From JACZWZ01 sp036478235 (GTDB lineage Bacteria > Actinomycetota > Acidimicrobiia > Spongiisociales > UBA11373), in NCBI GenBank assembly GCA_036478235.1, contig JAZGDZ010000097.1, positions 40,092 through 104,091 of the forward strand: a stretch of 64,000 nucleotides of DNA. Reading direction: 5' to 3'. Shown one piece after another: positions 42,589 to 52,193 of the stretch (positions are counted from its first letter, which is position 1; the number at the start of each line of letters is the position of its first letter). The position numbers were made by a program, and so were the translations under genes. The notes under the pieces are model-generated. The model searched no databases and was not told where the DNA came from. It worked only from the letters and a program-made list of their open reading frames with translations.

Positions 42589-45500
42589 GTGCACCTGAAG
42601 ACACTTTCCCTGGCGGGCTTCAAGTCCTTTGCCGACCGCACCCGGATCGACTGCGAGCCCGGGGTGACGGTCGTGGTCGGGCCCAACGGGACGGGCAAGT
42701 CCAACATCGTCGATGCCATTGCCTGGGTCATGGGCACTCAGGCCACGAGCACGCTGCGCACCCAGAAGATGGAGGATGTGATATTTGCCGGCACCGCGAT
42801 ACGTCCGGCTCTGGGCCGGGCGGAGGTGTCGCTCACGCTCGACAACAGCTCGGGTGGGTTGGCGCTCGACCTCGCCGAGGTCACCATCACCAGACGCCTG
42901 TACCGGGACGGCACGAGCGAGTACGAGATCAACGGCACGCCATGCCGCCTGCTCGACATCCAGGAACTTCTGGCCGACAGTGGGGTCGGTCGACACCAGC
43001 ACGTGCTCGTCGGCCAGGGCCGGGTCGACAGCGTCCTGAATGCAGGGCCGGATGAGCATCGGGCGGTGATCGAGGAGGCGGCAGGCGTCATCAAGCACCG
43101 CCACCGGAGGGATCGGTCGACTCGCCGCCTCGAGGCCACCGACGTTGACCTGGCCCGCCTCAACGACCTGCTGAGCGTGCAACAGCGTTTGATGCGCCCG
43201 CTCAAACGTCAGGCCCGGGCGGCCGAGCAACACGAAACCGTCAGGGCCGAGTGGCGGGCGCTTCGCTTGTGGCTCGGGGGAGAGCGATTGCGCGGCGTGC
43301 GCCGGCGGCTGGCGGAGATCGAGGTCGCTGCCGAGGAGACTCGGCAGCGGCTGGGGTCGGCCGTGACCGAGCGCGAGGCGATCACGGCCTCCCTGGGAGG
43401 GTTGCAGGCGGCTGCCGGGGAGACGGGAGAGGCGCTCGATCGCGACACGGCGGCTGCAGCTCGGCTGGAGACCGCCGCGGAGCGGCTGCAGAGGATCGCC
43501 CTGGTGGCGCGGGAGCGTCGCCTCGGCCTGGAGAGGCGGCTGGTCGGCGCCAGCGAGCGTCGCCGCGATCTCGAGTCCGAACGGGAGCACTTGGTAACTT
43601 CGATCGAGGCGGCGCGGGCCGAGGAGGCTTCTACCTCAGAGGCTGAGGAGCGGCTCGCCATGACGCTGCGGGCGCTCGAGGACGAGGAACGATCGCTGGC
43701 CGATGCCGGCCGCCTACCGGCCGACGGCGTCGCCGCCTCGCTGCAGGGTGACCTCGCCGCACTCGAGGCCGCTGCCGTCAGGGACGATCGGGAGTCGGCC
43801 GACCTGGCTCGAAGGCGAGGGGCGGTGGCGGCCGTGATCGAAGAGGAGCTCCGGGAGAGCAAGCGGCTCACCGTCGAGCGCGCTGCCGCGGCGGCAGGGA
43901 TGGCGAAGACCGAGGGGGCCTTTGCGGCCGCTCGCGACCGGCTGAGCCAGGACGGAGAGGCGGCGCGGCAGGCGGAAGAGGCGCTGCAAGCTGCGGATAG
44001 CGACGTGGCGGCTGCGACGGCACGCGTTGAGGCTTTCGAGGCGGCCCGCACGGGGCTGGCGGACCCAGAAACTAGGGCTGCTGCGGACGAGATCGATTCG
44101 GTGATCGGCAGGATCGCGTCGCGCCTCGACGTCCCACTCGAACTGGCGGCCGCCATCGACGCTGCTCTCGACCCCTGGGCCGATGCTCATGTGGCCTCCG
44201 ATCATGCCGGAGTGGTGGCGGCCGCTGCCTCGATGAAGGATTCGGGTCGCGGCGGGGTGTCGTTCGTCGCTCCGCTCCCGGGCAGGGAGGTGGCGGCGAG
44301 GTCGGTGGTCGGGGAGTCGAGCGTCGCCGCTCTCGTCGATCGGTTGGGACCTGCGGCCGATCTCGCTCTGGCTGCCACTCTGATCGGCGACGTAGTGCTC
44401 GCCGGCTCGTGGACGGCGGCGGCGGAGCTGGTTGCGGCCCATCCCGAGCTGCGTGCCGTCACGGTGCAGGGGGACTTGGTGACGGCCGCAGGGATCGCGG
44501 CTGCCCACCCACACGGGGCAGGTGCGGCCGTGATCGAGGCGGCCCGGCATGCCGCTGAAAAGGCCGAGACCCATCTGGCGAGGACCGCAAGCCGTACCAC
44601 CACCGCGATGCGGGCCCGCGATCTCTCGGCCAAGGCTGCCGACGAGGCCGAAGCTGCTTTCGACGGATTCCGGCGCCGCGCGGCCGGGATCGATGAGACG
44701 CTCGCACTGCTCGAGCGCTCCAAGTCCGCCCGCGACGCCGAACTGAAGCGTCTCGACGCCAGGGCGAGGACGCTGGCCGAGGCGGCGGCCACCCGGGCCG
44801 AGCGGGTGTTCGGTCTCCGCAGGCGCTTGAGCGCGTTGGAAGGTGACGCGGCGGACGGTGTCGACGCACTGCAAGATCTCTCCAAGCGGCGCGAAGAGGT
44901 CGCCCGCCGGCGCGATGAGATCCAGCACAAGCGCCAGGAGTCGGCATCGGCGGCGGCCGCGGCGGCCGAGCGTCGGGCTCTCATGGAGTCCCGGTTGACC
45001 GAGCTGGCCTCGCTCTTCGACGTCGTGGACGAGCCCGTCGATCCGGAGGCACTGGCCCGGCTGACCCGAATCGAGGAGCAGGCGGCAAGGGCCCGGACGG
45101 CGGTTCGATCCCACGTGGACGCGCTGCGGGAGCGGCAACGACGGCTTCGCACCGAGGCCGGAGAAGCCGGATCGAAGCTGGAGACGGCGCGGGCCCGACG
45201 CGATCGACTCGGTGAGATCACCGAGCAGGCTCGGGAGGTGGCCTCCAAGCTCGCCGTTGAGCAGGCGGAGCTCCAGGTGCGAGAGGAGTCGGCGGCCGAA
45301 GCGCTGCGCCGCGACATCGATGCCGACGAGGCGGCGGCGCTGGTCGCCCCCGCACCGGAGCTCGCGGAATCGGTCGACCCGCAATCCCACCTCGAGTCGC
45401 TCGAGGCGAAGTTGAAGCGCCTCGGCCCCGTCAACCCGCTGGCCGCAGCCGAGTACCAAGATCTGGAGGAGCGGGCTCGCTTTCTCGAGGAGCAGCTCGC

Positions 45501-46032
45501 CGATCTCGAGGGGTCGCGGGCCGAGCTTCGTAAGGTCATCAGCGCCCTCGACGAGGAGATCGGCCGTCTTTTCATTGCGGCGTTCGAGGAGATCGCGGCA
45601 CTTTTTTCCGAGAACTTCTCCGTGCTCTTCCCCGGCGGCACCGGCAAGATCACGCTGTCGAGTCCCGACGACCCGCTGACGACCGGCGTCGACATCTTCG
45701 CCCAGCCGATGGGCAAGAAGGTCGACCGGCTCCAGCTGCTCTCCGGCGGCGAAAGGTCGCTGGCGGCGTTGGCTTTCCTGTTCGCCTTGTTCCGTTCGCG
45801 TCCCAGCCCGTTCTACGTCCTCGACGAGGTGGAGGCGGCGCTGGACGATGCCAACCTGCACCGGTTCCTGCGCCTGGTCGGCACTATGCGTGATACTTCA
45901 CAGCTCGTGATCGTCACCCACCAGCAGCAGACGATGGAGGCGGCCGACGTGCTCTACGGGGTCACGATGGAGCCCGGAGAGAGCAGCAGGGTTGTTGCCA
46001 AGCGCATGGCCGGGATCGCAGCCGGAGCGTGA
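42589..46032 (+). CDS. smc: chromosome segregation protein SMC
   Basis: 1,147 residues. N-terminal ATPase half with FKSFADRT and Walker A VVGPNGTGKSNIVDA; two long Ala/Glu/Arg-rich coiled coils; a hinge around residues 500-650 (VASDHAGVVAAAASMKDSG); and the C-terminal LLSGGERSLAALAFLFALF signature with Walker B FYVLDEVEAALDDAN. Forms a dimer that with ScpAB organises the chromosome; scpAB are not here. GTG at 42589 gives the usual short N-terminus; GTG at 42559 is possible. GTGA overlap with ftsY. Confidence 0.95.
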   Translation: MHLKTLSLAGFKSFADRTRIDCEPGVTVVVGPNGTGKSNIVDAIAWVMGTQATSTLRTQKMEDVIFAGTAIRPALGRAEVSLTLDNSSGGLALDLAEVTITRRLYRDGTSEYEINGTPCRLLDIQELLADSGVGRHQHVLVGQGRVDSVLNAGPDEHRAVIEEAAGVIKHRHRRDRSTRRLEATDVDLARLNDLLSVQQRLMRPLKRQARAAEQHETVRAEWRALRLWLGGERLRGVRRRLAEIEVAAEETRQRLGSAVTEREAITASLGGLQAAAGETGEALDRDTAAAARLETAAERLQRIALVARERRLGLERRLVGASERRRDLESEREHLVTSIEAARAEEASTSEAEERLAMTLRALEDEERSLADAGRLPADGVAASLQGDLAALEAAAVRDDRESADLARRRGAVAAVIEEELRESKRLTVERAAAAAGMAKTEGAFAAARDRLSQDGEAARQAEEALQAADSDVAAATARVEAFEAARTGLADPETRAAADEIDSVIGRIASRLDVPLELAAAIDAALDPWADAHVASDHAGVVAAAASMKDSGRGGVSFVAPLPGREVAARSVVGESSVAALVDRLGPAADLALAATLIGDVVLAGSWTAAAELVAAHPELRAVTVQGDLVTAAGIAAAHPHGAGAAVIEAARHAAEKAETHLARTASRTTTAMRARDLSAKAADEAEAAFDGFRRRAAGIDETLALLERSKSARDAELKRLDARARTLAEAAATRAERVFGLRRRLSALEGDAADGVDALQDLSKRREEVARRRDEIQHKRQESASAAAAAAERRALMESRLTELASLFDVVDEPVDPEALARLTRIEEQAARARTAVRSHVDALRERQRRLRTEAGEAGSKLETARARRDRLGEITEQAREVASKLAVEQAELQVREESAAEALRRDIDADEAAALVAPAPELAESVDPQSHLESLEAKLKRLGPVNPLAAAEYQDLEERARFLEEQLADLEGSRAELRKVISALDEEIGRLFIAAFEEIAALFSENFSVLFPGGTGKITLSSPDDPLTTGVDIFAQPMGKKVDRLQLLSGGERSLAALAFLFALFRSRPSPFYVLDEVEAALDDANLHRFLRLVGTMRDTSQLVIVTHQQQTMEAADVLYGVTMEPGESSRVVAKRMAGIAAGA

Positions 46033-47015
46033 CGGTCGCGCTGATCACCGCGGGGGCGGTCGTTCTCCTGGTGGTCGCCGTGTGGCTCCTGCGCAGGGGT
46101 GGGGGCCGGTCGACAGATTCGATCCGGCGTGACGCCCCGACGATCGAGGTCGTTCCGCCGCAACCGACGCGGCTTGGTACCCGTCTCGGGGGCCTCTTCC
46201 GCCGGTCGATCGACACCGGCTTCTGGGTCGACCTCGAGGACGCGCTCGTCGCCGCCGACGTTGGGGTGGCGACGGTGACCAGGGTCGTCGCCCGTGTCAG
46301 GGGCCTGAATCCCGTGTCGGCGGAGGCAGCTCGTCGGGCGTTGTGGTCCGAGCTGGTCGCATCCTTTGCAGAGACAGACCGTACGATCCGGACGTCGGGC
46401 GAGCCGGGGATTGTCGTAGTGGTCGGAGTAAACGGCTCCGGCAAGACCACGACGATCGCCAAATACGCCAAGTCCCTCGTGGACTCGGGCACGCCGGTGC
46501 TGGTTGCCGCCGCCGACACGTTCCGGGCGGCCGCCGCCGAGCAGATTGTCGCCTGGGGGGAACGGATCGGGTTTGATGTGGTTCGAGGCCAGGAAGGGGC
46601 CGATCCGGCATCGGTGGCCTTCGACGCCTTGTCGGCGGCCCAAGCGAGGGGTCACGGTGTGCTCATCGTGGACACCGCCGGCCGCCTGCATTCGAAGCAG
46701 AACCTCATGGACGAACTCGGCAAGGTCGTCCGGGTGCTGTCCCGGGAGGCGGGCGGGGTCGGCGAGATCCTGCTGGTGCTCGATGGCTCGACCGGTCAGA
46801 ACGGGATCGCCCAGGCTCGCGCTTTCACCGAAGCGGTGGGGGTGACGGGAGTCGCCATCACAAAGCTCGACGGCACGGCGAAGGGCGGGGTGGCCGTCGC
46901 CGTGGAGCGCGAGCTCGGCATACCCGTGAAGCTCATCGGGTTGGGCGAAGGCGAAGGCGACCTGCTTCACTTCGATCCGGCCCGATTCGTGGACGAGCTG
47001 CTGGGAGACGCATGA
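46029..47015 (+). CDS. ftsY: signal recognition particle receptor FtsY
   Basis: 328 residues. An N-terminal membrane helix (VALITAGAVVLLVVAVWLL) directly anchors it, the acidic A-domain being very short. The NG domain has GVNGSGKTTTIAKYA (G1), AADTFRAAAAEQI, DTAGRLHSKQNLM (G3), and TKLDGTAKGG (G4). GTP-dependent partner of Ffh, which is at 53 kb. GTG at 46029 overlaps smc; ATGA overlap with cdd. Confidence 0.95.
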   Translation: MTVALITAGAVVLLVVAVWLLRRGGGRSTDSIRRDAPTIEVVPPQPTRLGTRLGGLFRRSIDTGFWVDLEDALVAADVGVATVTRVVARVRGLNPVSAEAARRALWSELVASFAETDRTIRTSGEPGIVVVVGVNGSGKTTTIAKYAKSLVDSGTPVLVAAADTFRAAAAEQIVAWGERIGFDVVRGQEGADPASVAFDALSAAQARGHGVLIVDTAGRLHSKQNLMDELGKVVRVLSREAGGVGEILLVLDGSTGQNGIAQARAFTEAVGVTGVAITKLDGTAKGGVAVAVERELGIPVKLIGLGEGEGDLLHFDPARFVDELLGDA

Positions 47016-47395
47016 CGGATGAGCTCATAGCCCGTGCGAGGGCCCGCGCCGAGAAGGCCTATGCGCCGTATTCGCGGTACCGGGTCGGCGTGGTCGTCGT
47101 GGCCGATGACGGGAGCACCTTCGAGGGCGTCAACGTGGAGAACAGCGCCTACGGTTCCACGATGTGCGCCGAGGCGACCGCCATAGGTGCGGCGGCGTCG
47201 GCGGGGGTGCGCAAGATCGACACCCTGGCGGTCTCTTGCATCGATGACTTCGAGCCGGGCTATCCATGCGGCAACTGCCGTCAGCTGATGGGCGAATTCG
47301 GAGTCGAGCGTGTGCTGATCGACGGACCGGAGGGGGTCATCGAGCACACGTTCGACGAGATCCTTCCCCACGGGTTCAGGCTGAAGAGCGATTAG
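47012..47395 (+). CDS. cdd: cytidine deaminase
   Basis: 127 residues, tetrameric zinc type. VNVENSAYGSTMCAEATAIG carries the zinc Cys and catalytic Glu, and CGNCRQLMGEFG the other two zinc Cys. Pyrimidine salvage, functionally linked to deoA and upp on the opposite strand at 50.6-52.8 kb. Confidence 0.95.
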   Translation: MTDELIARARARAEKAYAPYSRYRVGVVVVADDGSTFEGVNVENSAYGSTMCAEATAIGAAASAGVRKIDTLAVSCIDDFEPGYPCGNCRQLMGEFGVERVLIDGPEGVIEHTFDEILPHGFRLKSD

Positions 47396-47492
47396 TAGCA
47401 AAAGGGTCGGCGCCTAGCGGCGCCTCCCGCAATCGCCTCGCCACGCTCGGCATGCAATCGACAAGAAGGGTGTAACAGCGGGCTTGCTGGGG

Positions 47493-47523
47493 ACTGGCGA
47501 CTGGCGACTGGCGACTGGCGACT
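47493..47523 (+). repeat. ACTGGCG heptamer array
   Basis: Four ACTGGCG units plus a partial fifth. Related heptamers occur at 12614-12640 and, in both orientations, at 52885-52978. Confidence 0.85.
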
Positions 47524-47564
47524 TTCCCCCTATAGATCACCGACCATCTCTCCGATACGACCTC

Positions 47565-47819
47565 ATGACCACCGGGGTGCAACACGACTGGAAGGTGACC
47601 ACCGGCTACCGGATCCTGCTTCGGATCGGCTGGGCCGTGATCGCCGTGGCGGTCTACTTCGCCACCGCCGCCGCGGTGCTTGACTCCATCGCGGTGTGGT
47701 GGATCGTGGCCGGTCTCGCCCTCGCCGTGATGACGCTCACGGCCGTGCTGCCCGAGCCGGTACCGCGTGACCTCATCATCGGCCCGCGCAATTGGGTCGA
47801 TCCGGACTCGCCCCGCTGA
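47565..47819 (+). CDS. small membrane protein of unknown function
   Basis: 84 residues with two hydrophobic helices (about 18-40 and 43-62) and a polar C-terminal tail, LIIGPRNWVDPDSPR. No family recognised. ATG at 47565. Flanked by two heptamer repeat arrays, so its transcription unit is unclear. Confidence 0.55.
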   Translation: MTTGVQHDWKVTTGYRILLRIGWAVIAVAVYFATAAAVLDSIAVWWIVAGLALAVMTLTAVLPEPVPRDLIIGPRNWVDPDSPR

Positions 47820-47935
47820 TTCAGCATCCCGAGAGCTCCCTGTCGAGCGGCGTGGGGATCGTGCGCACGCCGACAGTGAATCAACTCGGCGCCTCGCTTC
47901 GCTCGGCGGCAATCGGCAATCCCCCTCTGGCTTCT

Positions 47936-48005
47936 TGCCTAATGCCTAATGCCTAATGCCTAATGCCTGATGCCTGATGCCTGATGCCTGATGCCTAATG
48001 CCTAG
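47936..48005 (+). repeat. TGCCTAA/TGCCTGA heptamer array
   Basis: Ten units: four TGCCTAA, four TGCCTGA, one TGCCTAA and a terminal TGCCTAG. The array covers the stop codon of etfA on the other strand (TAG at 47997-47995), so its last units are inside that coding sequence. Confidence 0.9.
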
Positions 48006-48951
48006 CCTTCAACGCCTCGATCAGCTTCGGCAGAACCTTGTGGACATCACCGACGACTCCGAGGTCGGCCACCCCGAAGATGGGCGCTTCCTCGTCCTTG
48101 TTGACGGCGATGATCGTCGCGCTGTCCTTCATGCCGACCAGATGCTGCATGGCTCCGGAGATCCCCAACGCGATGTAGACACTCGGCTTGACGGTCTTGC
48201 CGGTCTGACCGACCTGTAGCGAGTAGGGGACCCAACCGGCATCGACGACGGCGCGGGTGGCGCCGACGGCCGCTCCCAGCAGACCGGCCAATTCCTCGAC
48301 CGCGGCGAAGTGCTCTTCGCTACCCATTCCTCGGCCCCCGGAGACGATCACGTCGGCCTCCTCCAGCTTGGGGCCCGACGATTTCTCCGCATGGCTGGCG
48401 GTGATCCGGGCACTCCCGCTGTGAGCGGTGTCGGGCACGGCTACGGCGACGACGGTCGGTTCGGCGGAGCCCACCGGCTCGGCGGTGAACGACTTGGGTC
48501 GGACGATGGCGATGTGCGGGCCGGGGTCGGTGAACTCGGTTACGACCAACGTCGTCCCGCCGAGGATCTCGTTGATCACCCGCGATGACCCGTCGGCGGT
48601 GATGATGTCGACGGCGTTGGAGAGGACCGCCACCCCGAGACGGGCGGCGAGCCGGCCCGCCACATCGCGGTCGGTCGGCTGCAGGCCGAAAAGGAGCAGA
48701 TCGGGGCTCTCCGAGGCGCACAGCTCGGAAAGCGCGGCGGCCGCGGCGGCCGAGGGCAGGATGTCGCCGGGGTCGAGGTGGTAGACGGTGGCGGCTCCGT
48801 GAGCACCGAGCGCCGCCACCGCCTCGCTCGATCCGGCGCCGACGAGGAAGGCGGCGATCTCGTCGCCGAGGTCCCTGGCCTTGGTGAGCATCTCGAGAGA
48901 AAGCGACGAAGGTGCCCCGTCGACTTCTTCCGCAAAGACCCAGATGCGCAT
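47995..48951 (-). CDS. etfA: electron transfer flavoprotein alpha subunit
   Basis: 318 residues. N-terminal half with MRIWVFAEEVDGAPSS; the FAD-binding C-terminal half has VSGGRGMGSEEHFAAVEELA, VGQTGKTVKPSVYIALGISG and AVNKDEEAPIFGVADLGVVGD. With EtfB it carries electrons from acyl-CoA and other dehydrogenases to the quinone pool. ATG at 48951, 2 nt after the etfB stop. The stop lies in a heptamer array. Confidence 0.95.
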   Translation of the reverse strand: MRIWVFAEEVDGAPSSLSLEMLTKARDLGDEIAAFLVGAGSSEAVAALGAHGAATVYHLDPGDILPSAAAAAALSELCASESPDLLLFGLQPTDRDVAGRLAARLGVAVLSNAVDIITADGSSRVINEILGGTTLVVTEFTDPGPHIAIVRPKSFTAEPVGSAEPTVVAVAVPDTAHSGSARITASHAEKSSGPKLEEADVIVSGGRGMGSEEHFAAVEELAGLLGAAVGATRAVVDAGWVPYSLQVGQTGKTVKPSVYIALGISGAMQHLVGMKDSATIIAVNKDEEAPIFGVADLGVVGDVHKVLPKLIEALKARH

Positions 48952-48953
48952 CT

Positions 48954-49730
48954 TCAGATCACCTTCGCTTGCTCGAGCAGCCTCACGATTTCCTGGTGAG
49001 CATCGCCCTCGTCCTGCACCTTCACCCCGGCGGCACGCTCCGGCGCCGGCCTGACTTCCTTGATGTCCTGGCCGGAACCGGCATACCCAACGGCGGCGGC
49101 CTCCAGTCCCAGCTCGGCGCACGACGGCTGCTCCACGGGCTTCTGCTTCGCCTGCATGATCCCCTTGAACGTCGGGTAGCGAGGTTCGACCGCACCGGAG
49201 GTGACCGAGACCACTGCGGGGAGGTCCGACTCGACCACGTCGTACCCGGCGCCGGTCTGGCGCTCGATGCGAATCGTGCCGGACTCGTGCTCGACCTTGC
49301 GAGCGAAGGTGAGAGCGGGCATTCCGAGGAACTCGGCAAGCATCTGGGGGACGACTCCTGCGTAGCCGTCGGTCGACTCGGTGCCGGCTATCACGAGGTC
49401 GGCTCCTTCCCGCTCGATGGCCGCGGCGAGCACCCGTGCTGTCTCGAGAGCCCCCGAGCCGCGCAGCGCCTCGTCGTCGACGACGATCGCCTTGTCGGCG
49501 CCCATAGCGAGGGCTTGGCGAATGCCCTGCAGGTTGCCTGCCGGGCTCATCGATACGAGGACCACCTCGCCGTCGGTCTCCTCGGCGAGTTGGAGGCCCA
49601 GCTCGATGCCGTAGCGGTCGGTGTCGTCGAGCACCTGGTCTGCGGGGCGAATGACGAAGTGATTCTCCGGATCGAGCTCGTACGGCGTGGCCGGATCCGG
49701 AATCTGCTTCACGCAGACAGCGATCTTCAT
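48954..49730 (-). CDS. etfB: electron transfer flavoprotein beta subunit
   Basis: 258 residues. AVCVKQIPDPATPYEL at the start, the AMP/FAD-region GIRQALAMGADKAIVV, LVIAGTESTDGYAGVVPQML and the C-terminal recognition region up to RLLEQAKVI. GAGGAG 5 nt before the ATG at 49730. Paired with etfA; 59 nt downstream of punA, so the pair may have its own promoter. Confidence 0.95.
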   Translation of the reverse strand: MKIAVCVKQIPDPATPYELDPENHFVIRPADQVLDDTDRYGIELGLQLAEETDGEVVLVSMSPAGNLQGIRQALAMGADKAIVVDDEALRGSGALETARVLAAAIEREGADLVIAGTESTDGYAGVVPQMLAEFLGMPALTFARKVEHESGTIRIERQTGAGYDVVESDLPAVVSVTSGAVEPRYPTFKGIMQAKQKPVEQPSCAELGLEAAAVGYAGSGQDIKEVRPAPERAAGVKVQDEGDAHQEIVRLLEQAKVI

Positions 49731-49789
49731 TGAACTCCTCGGGTGATGGCCGCAGCGGATGTTAGAGGCGGGCGTCGTCCTCCTCGCCT

Positions 49790-50614
49790 CTACCGGGCGA
49801 GTCGGGGCAGCAGCCCGTCGAGCAACTTGGTGAACCGTCCCCGGGCCTCGTTGGCCACCTCCGTGACCTCCTCGTGGCTCAGCGGGGTCGCCGATATCCC
49901 GGCGCCGAGGTTGGTGACGAGCGACATGCCCAGGACCTCGGCGCCCATGTGACGGGCCGCGATCGCCTCGGGGACGGTCGACATCCCGACCAGGTCGGCG
50001 CCCATCCGCTTGGCCATCTGCACTTCGGCGGGCGACTCGTACGAAGGACCGAGGAACCATGCGTAGACGCCCTCTGCTAGCGGGACGCCGACCTCTTCAC
50101 CGACTTGTCTGGCGAGGTCGCGCAGCTCTGCGGCGTAGACCGAGCTCATGTCCGGGAAGCGAGGTCCGAGCCGATCGTCGTTGGGCCCCATGAGGGGATT
50201 GCGGGCCGTGAGGTTGAGGTGATCGCTGATCAGCACGAGGTCTCCGGCGGCCAGCCCGTCGCCGATGGCGCCTGCAGCATTGGTGAGGGCGATCGTGCCG
50301 CAGCCGGACGCCACGGCGGTTCGCACCGCAAAGATGACGTCCGAAAGATCCCAACCTTCGTATGCGTGCACCCGGCCGGCCAGCACCATCACCGGCCGGC
50401 CTTCGAACTCGACGGAGAAGAGCGATCCGGAGTGGCCTTCCACCCGGGGGACCGGGAAGTTGGGGATATCCCCGTAGGGGATCTCGACCGCTCCGGGAAG
50501 GGTGGCGGCGTAGGTGCTCAGGCCCGAGCCGAGCACGATGGCTGCGGCGTGCTCGGGGCGGCCGGTCGCCTCGGCGATGGCTGCCCGTGCATCCTGGATC
50601 GCCTCGTAACTCAT
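49790..50614 (-). CDS. punA: purine nucleoside phosphorylase
   Basis: 274 residues, trimeric PNP class. VLGSGLSTYAATLPGAVEIPY, the phosphate-contacting GRVHAYEGWD, ALTNAAGAIG, and WFLGPSYESPAE with GMSTVPEAIAARHMG. Splits inosine/guanosine-type nucleosides. ATGA overlap with deoA. Confidence 0.93.
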   Translation of the reverse strand: MSYEAIQDARAAIAEATGRPEHAAAIVLGSGLSTYAATLPGAVEIPYGDIPNFPVPRVEGHSGSLFSVEFEGRPVMVLAGRVHAYEGWDLSDVIFAVRTAVASGCGTIALTNAAGAIGDGLAAGDLVLISDHLNLTARNPLMGPNDDRLGPRFPDMSSVYAAELRDLARQVGEEVGVPLAEGVYAWFLGPSYESPAEVQMAKRMGADLVGMSTVPEAIAARHMGAEVLGMSLVTNLGAGISATPLSHEEVTEVANEARGRFTKLLDGLLPRLAR

Positions 50615-51915
50615 CTGACCTCCTCGTGGACGAGTGGGGGAACGAGGGCGGGTCCATCCCCGATCTCGAAGGCCCGCTGTGCGAGAATGACCGCATCCTC
50701 CAACCGCCGGTCGCTGTTGTAGTGGAGCGTCGCCAGGACGTCCCCGGATGCCACCTCGTCGCCCAGGTTCACTTCGACGGTGATTCCCACGCCGGGGTCG
50801 ATCACGTCGGCCTTCGTCTCCCGACCGGCTCCGAGGCGCATGGCACCGACCCCGATGTCGAGCGCGTTCGCCCGGGTGACGACGCCCCCGCGATCGGCGG
50901 TCACGGCGTGCTCGCTCGCGGCCGTCGCCAGCAAGCCCGGATCGTCGACCACGGCGGTGTCGCCGTCTTGGGCTGCGACCACTTCGCGGAACTTCTCGAA
51001 AGCAGCACCGGAGGCGACGACCCCTTCGAGCCGGGTTTGACCTTCCGCCGTGTCGGCTGCGACGCCGCCCAGGACGAGCATCTCGGCGCCGAGTCGGTAG
51101 ACGATCTCGGCGAGGTCCGCAGGGCCGCCACCGTGCAGCACTTCGATCGACTCTCGGATCTCAGCGGCGTGCCCCACCTCGCGACCCAGCGGTTGGGACA
51201 TGTCGGTGATCAGAGCGGTGACCATGGTGCCGTGGGCTCGCCCAATCCCGACCATGGTTTCGGCGAGCCTGCGGGCGCCGTCCAGGTCCTTCATGAAGGC
51301 TCCACTTCCGACCTTCACGTCGAGAACGAGGGCGTCGAGGCCCTCGGCGAGCTTCTTCGACATGATGGAGGAGGAGATGAGCGGAATCGAAGGCACGGTG
51401 CCGCTGACGTCTCGCAAGGCGTAGATGCGCCGGTCTGCCGGAACCAGGGTCTCCGACTGGCCGGCGAGCACGATTCCGTGTTGCTCGAGGATCCGGGTGA
51501 ACTCGGGAGGGTCGAGTCTGGTACGGAATCCGGGGATCGCCTCCAGCTTGTCGAGCGTGCCCCCGGTGTGGCCCAGGCCGCGTCCGCTTATCATCGGGAT
51601 GGCCACCCCGCAAGCGGCGACCATCGGCACCAGCGGGATGCTCACCTTGTCGCCGACCCCGCCCGTGGAGTGCTTGTCGACCTTGGGTGCGGCGACGTGG
51701 CTGAAGTCGAGAACTTCGCCCGAGTGGAGCATCGCGTTGGTCCAGGCGGCGAGTTCGGCGTCGTCGAGCCCCTCCTTGAAGACGGCCATGAGCATTGCCG
51801 ACATCTGATAGTCGGGGATGCGATCTGCCGTGTACTCGGCGATGAGCCATCCGATCTCATCTGCGGAGAGTCGGCCGCCGTCGCGTTTGGTCTCGATCAG
51901 GGAGACGAAGTTCAT
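50611..51915 (-). CDS. deoA: thymidine/pyrimidine-nucleoside phosphorylase
   Basis: 434 residues. KVDKHSTGGVGDKVSI is the phosphate-site signature, SGRGLGHTGGTLDKLEAIPG the second, and DVKVGSGAFMKDLDGAR the third; a C-terminal domain follows. Cleaves thymidine, deoxyuridine or uridine to base and sugar phosphate. DeoA and Pdp are not separable here. Coupled on both sides by 4-nt overlaps. Confidence 0.92.
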   Translation of the reverse strand: MNFVSLIETKRDGGRLSADEIGWLIAEYTADRIPDYQMSAMLMAVFKEGLDDAELAAWTNAMLHSGEVLDFSHVAAPKVDKHSTGGVGDKVSIPLVPMVAACGVAIPMISGRGLGHTGGTLDKLEAIPGFRTRLDPPEFTRILEQHGIVLAGQSETLVPADRRIYALRDVSGTVPSIPLISSSIMSKKLAEGLDALVLDVKVGSGAFMKDLDGARRLAETMVGIGRAHGTMVTALITDMSQPLGREVGHAAEIRESIEVLHGGGPADLAEIVYRLGAEMLVLGGVAADTAEGQTRLEGVVASGAAFEKFREVVAAQDGDTAVVDDPGLLATAASEHAVTADRGGVVTRANALDIGVGAMRLGAGRETKADVIDPGVGITVEVNLGDEVASGDVLATLHYNSDRRLEDAVILAQRAFEIGDGPALVPPLVHEEVR

Positions 51916-52193
51916 CCTTCCCCCATTCTGGCTACCCGTCCCCGTTTGACGCGAACGCCCTCGGCGCGCAGCCGCCTGGCGTGCTCGCGTTCGTGTCCCG
52001 GCACCAGCCTTCCGGTCGCCGCGACCACTCGCCACCACGGCCACGTGCCGTCCGACGCTGCCAGGAGGTTGCCCACCGCCCGGGCCGCTCCAGGGCGGTC
52101 GGCTTCGGCCGCAACCTCTCCGTAGGTGACCACCTCACCCGGCTCGAGCCGCGCCAGCACCGCGGCGACGCGGTAGGCGAAGTCGTCACTCAC
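51912..52193 (-). CDS. alkyltransferase-like (ATL) DNA-binding protein
   Basis: 93 residues of the O6-alkylguanine-DNA alkyltransferase DNA-binding fold without catalytic Cys. PGEVVTYGEVAAEADRPGAARAVGNLLAAS is the recognition part (positions 18-47, shown in pieces elsewhere), and the active-site motif PCHRV is PWWRV here, Trp53 replacing Cys. Such proteins bind alkylated bases and flag them to nucleotide excision repair. GTG at 52193 overlaps the upp stop; the stop overlaps deoA. Placement inside a nucleoside-salvage operon is unusual. Confidence 0.88.
   Translation of the reverse strand: MSDDFAYRVAAVLARLEPGEVVTYGEVAAEADRPGAARAVGNLLAASDGTWPWWRVVAATGRLVPGHEREHARRLRAEGVRVKRGRVARMGEG

Noticed and set aside
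43714..45861. Minus-strand frame of about 715 codons
   Set aside because: Antisense to smc; low-complexity Arg/Leu/Gly content with no family motif.
47936..48005. Regular short repeats as a CRISPR array
   Set aside because: Units are 7 nt with no spacers, and no cas genes are in the window.
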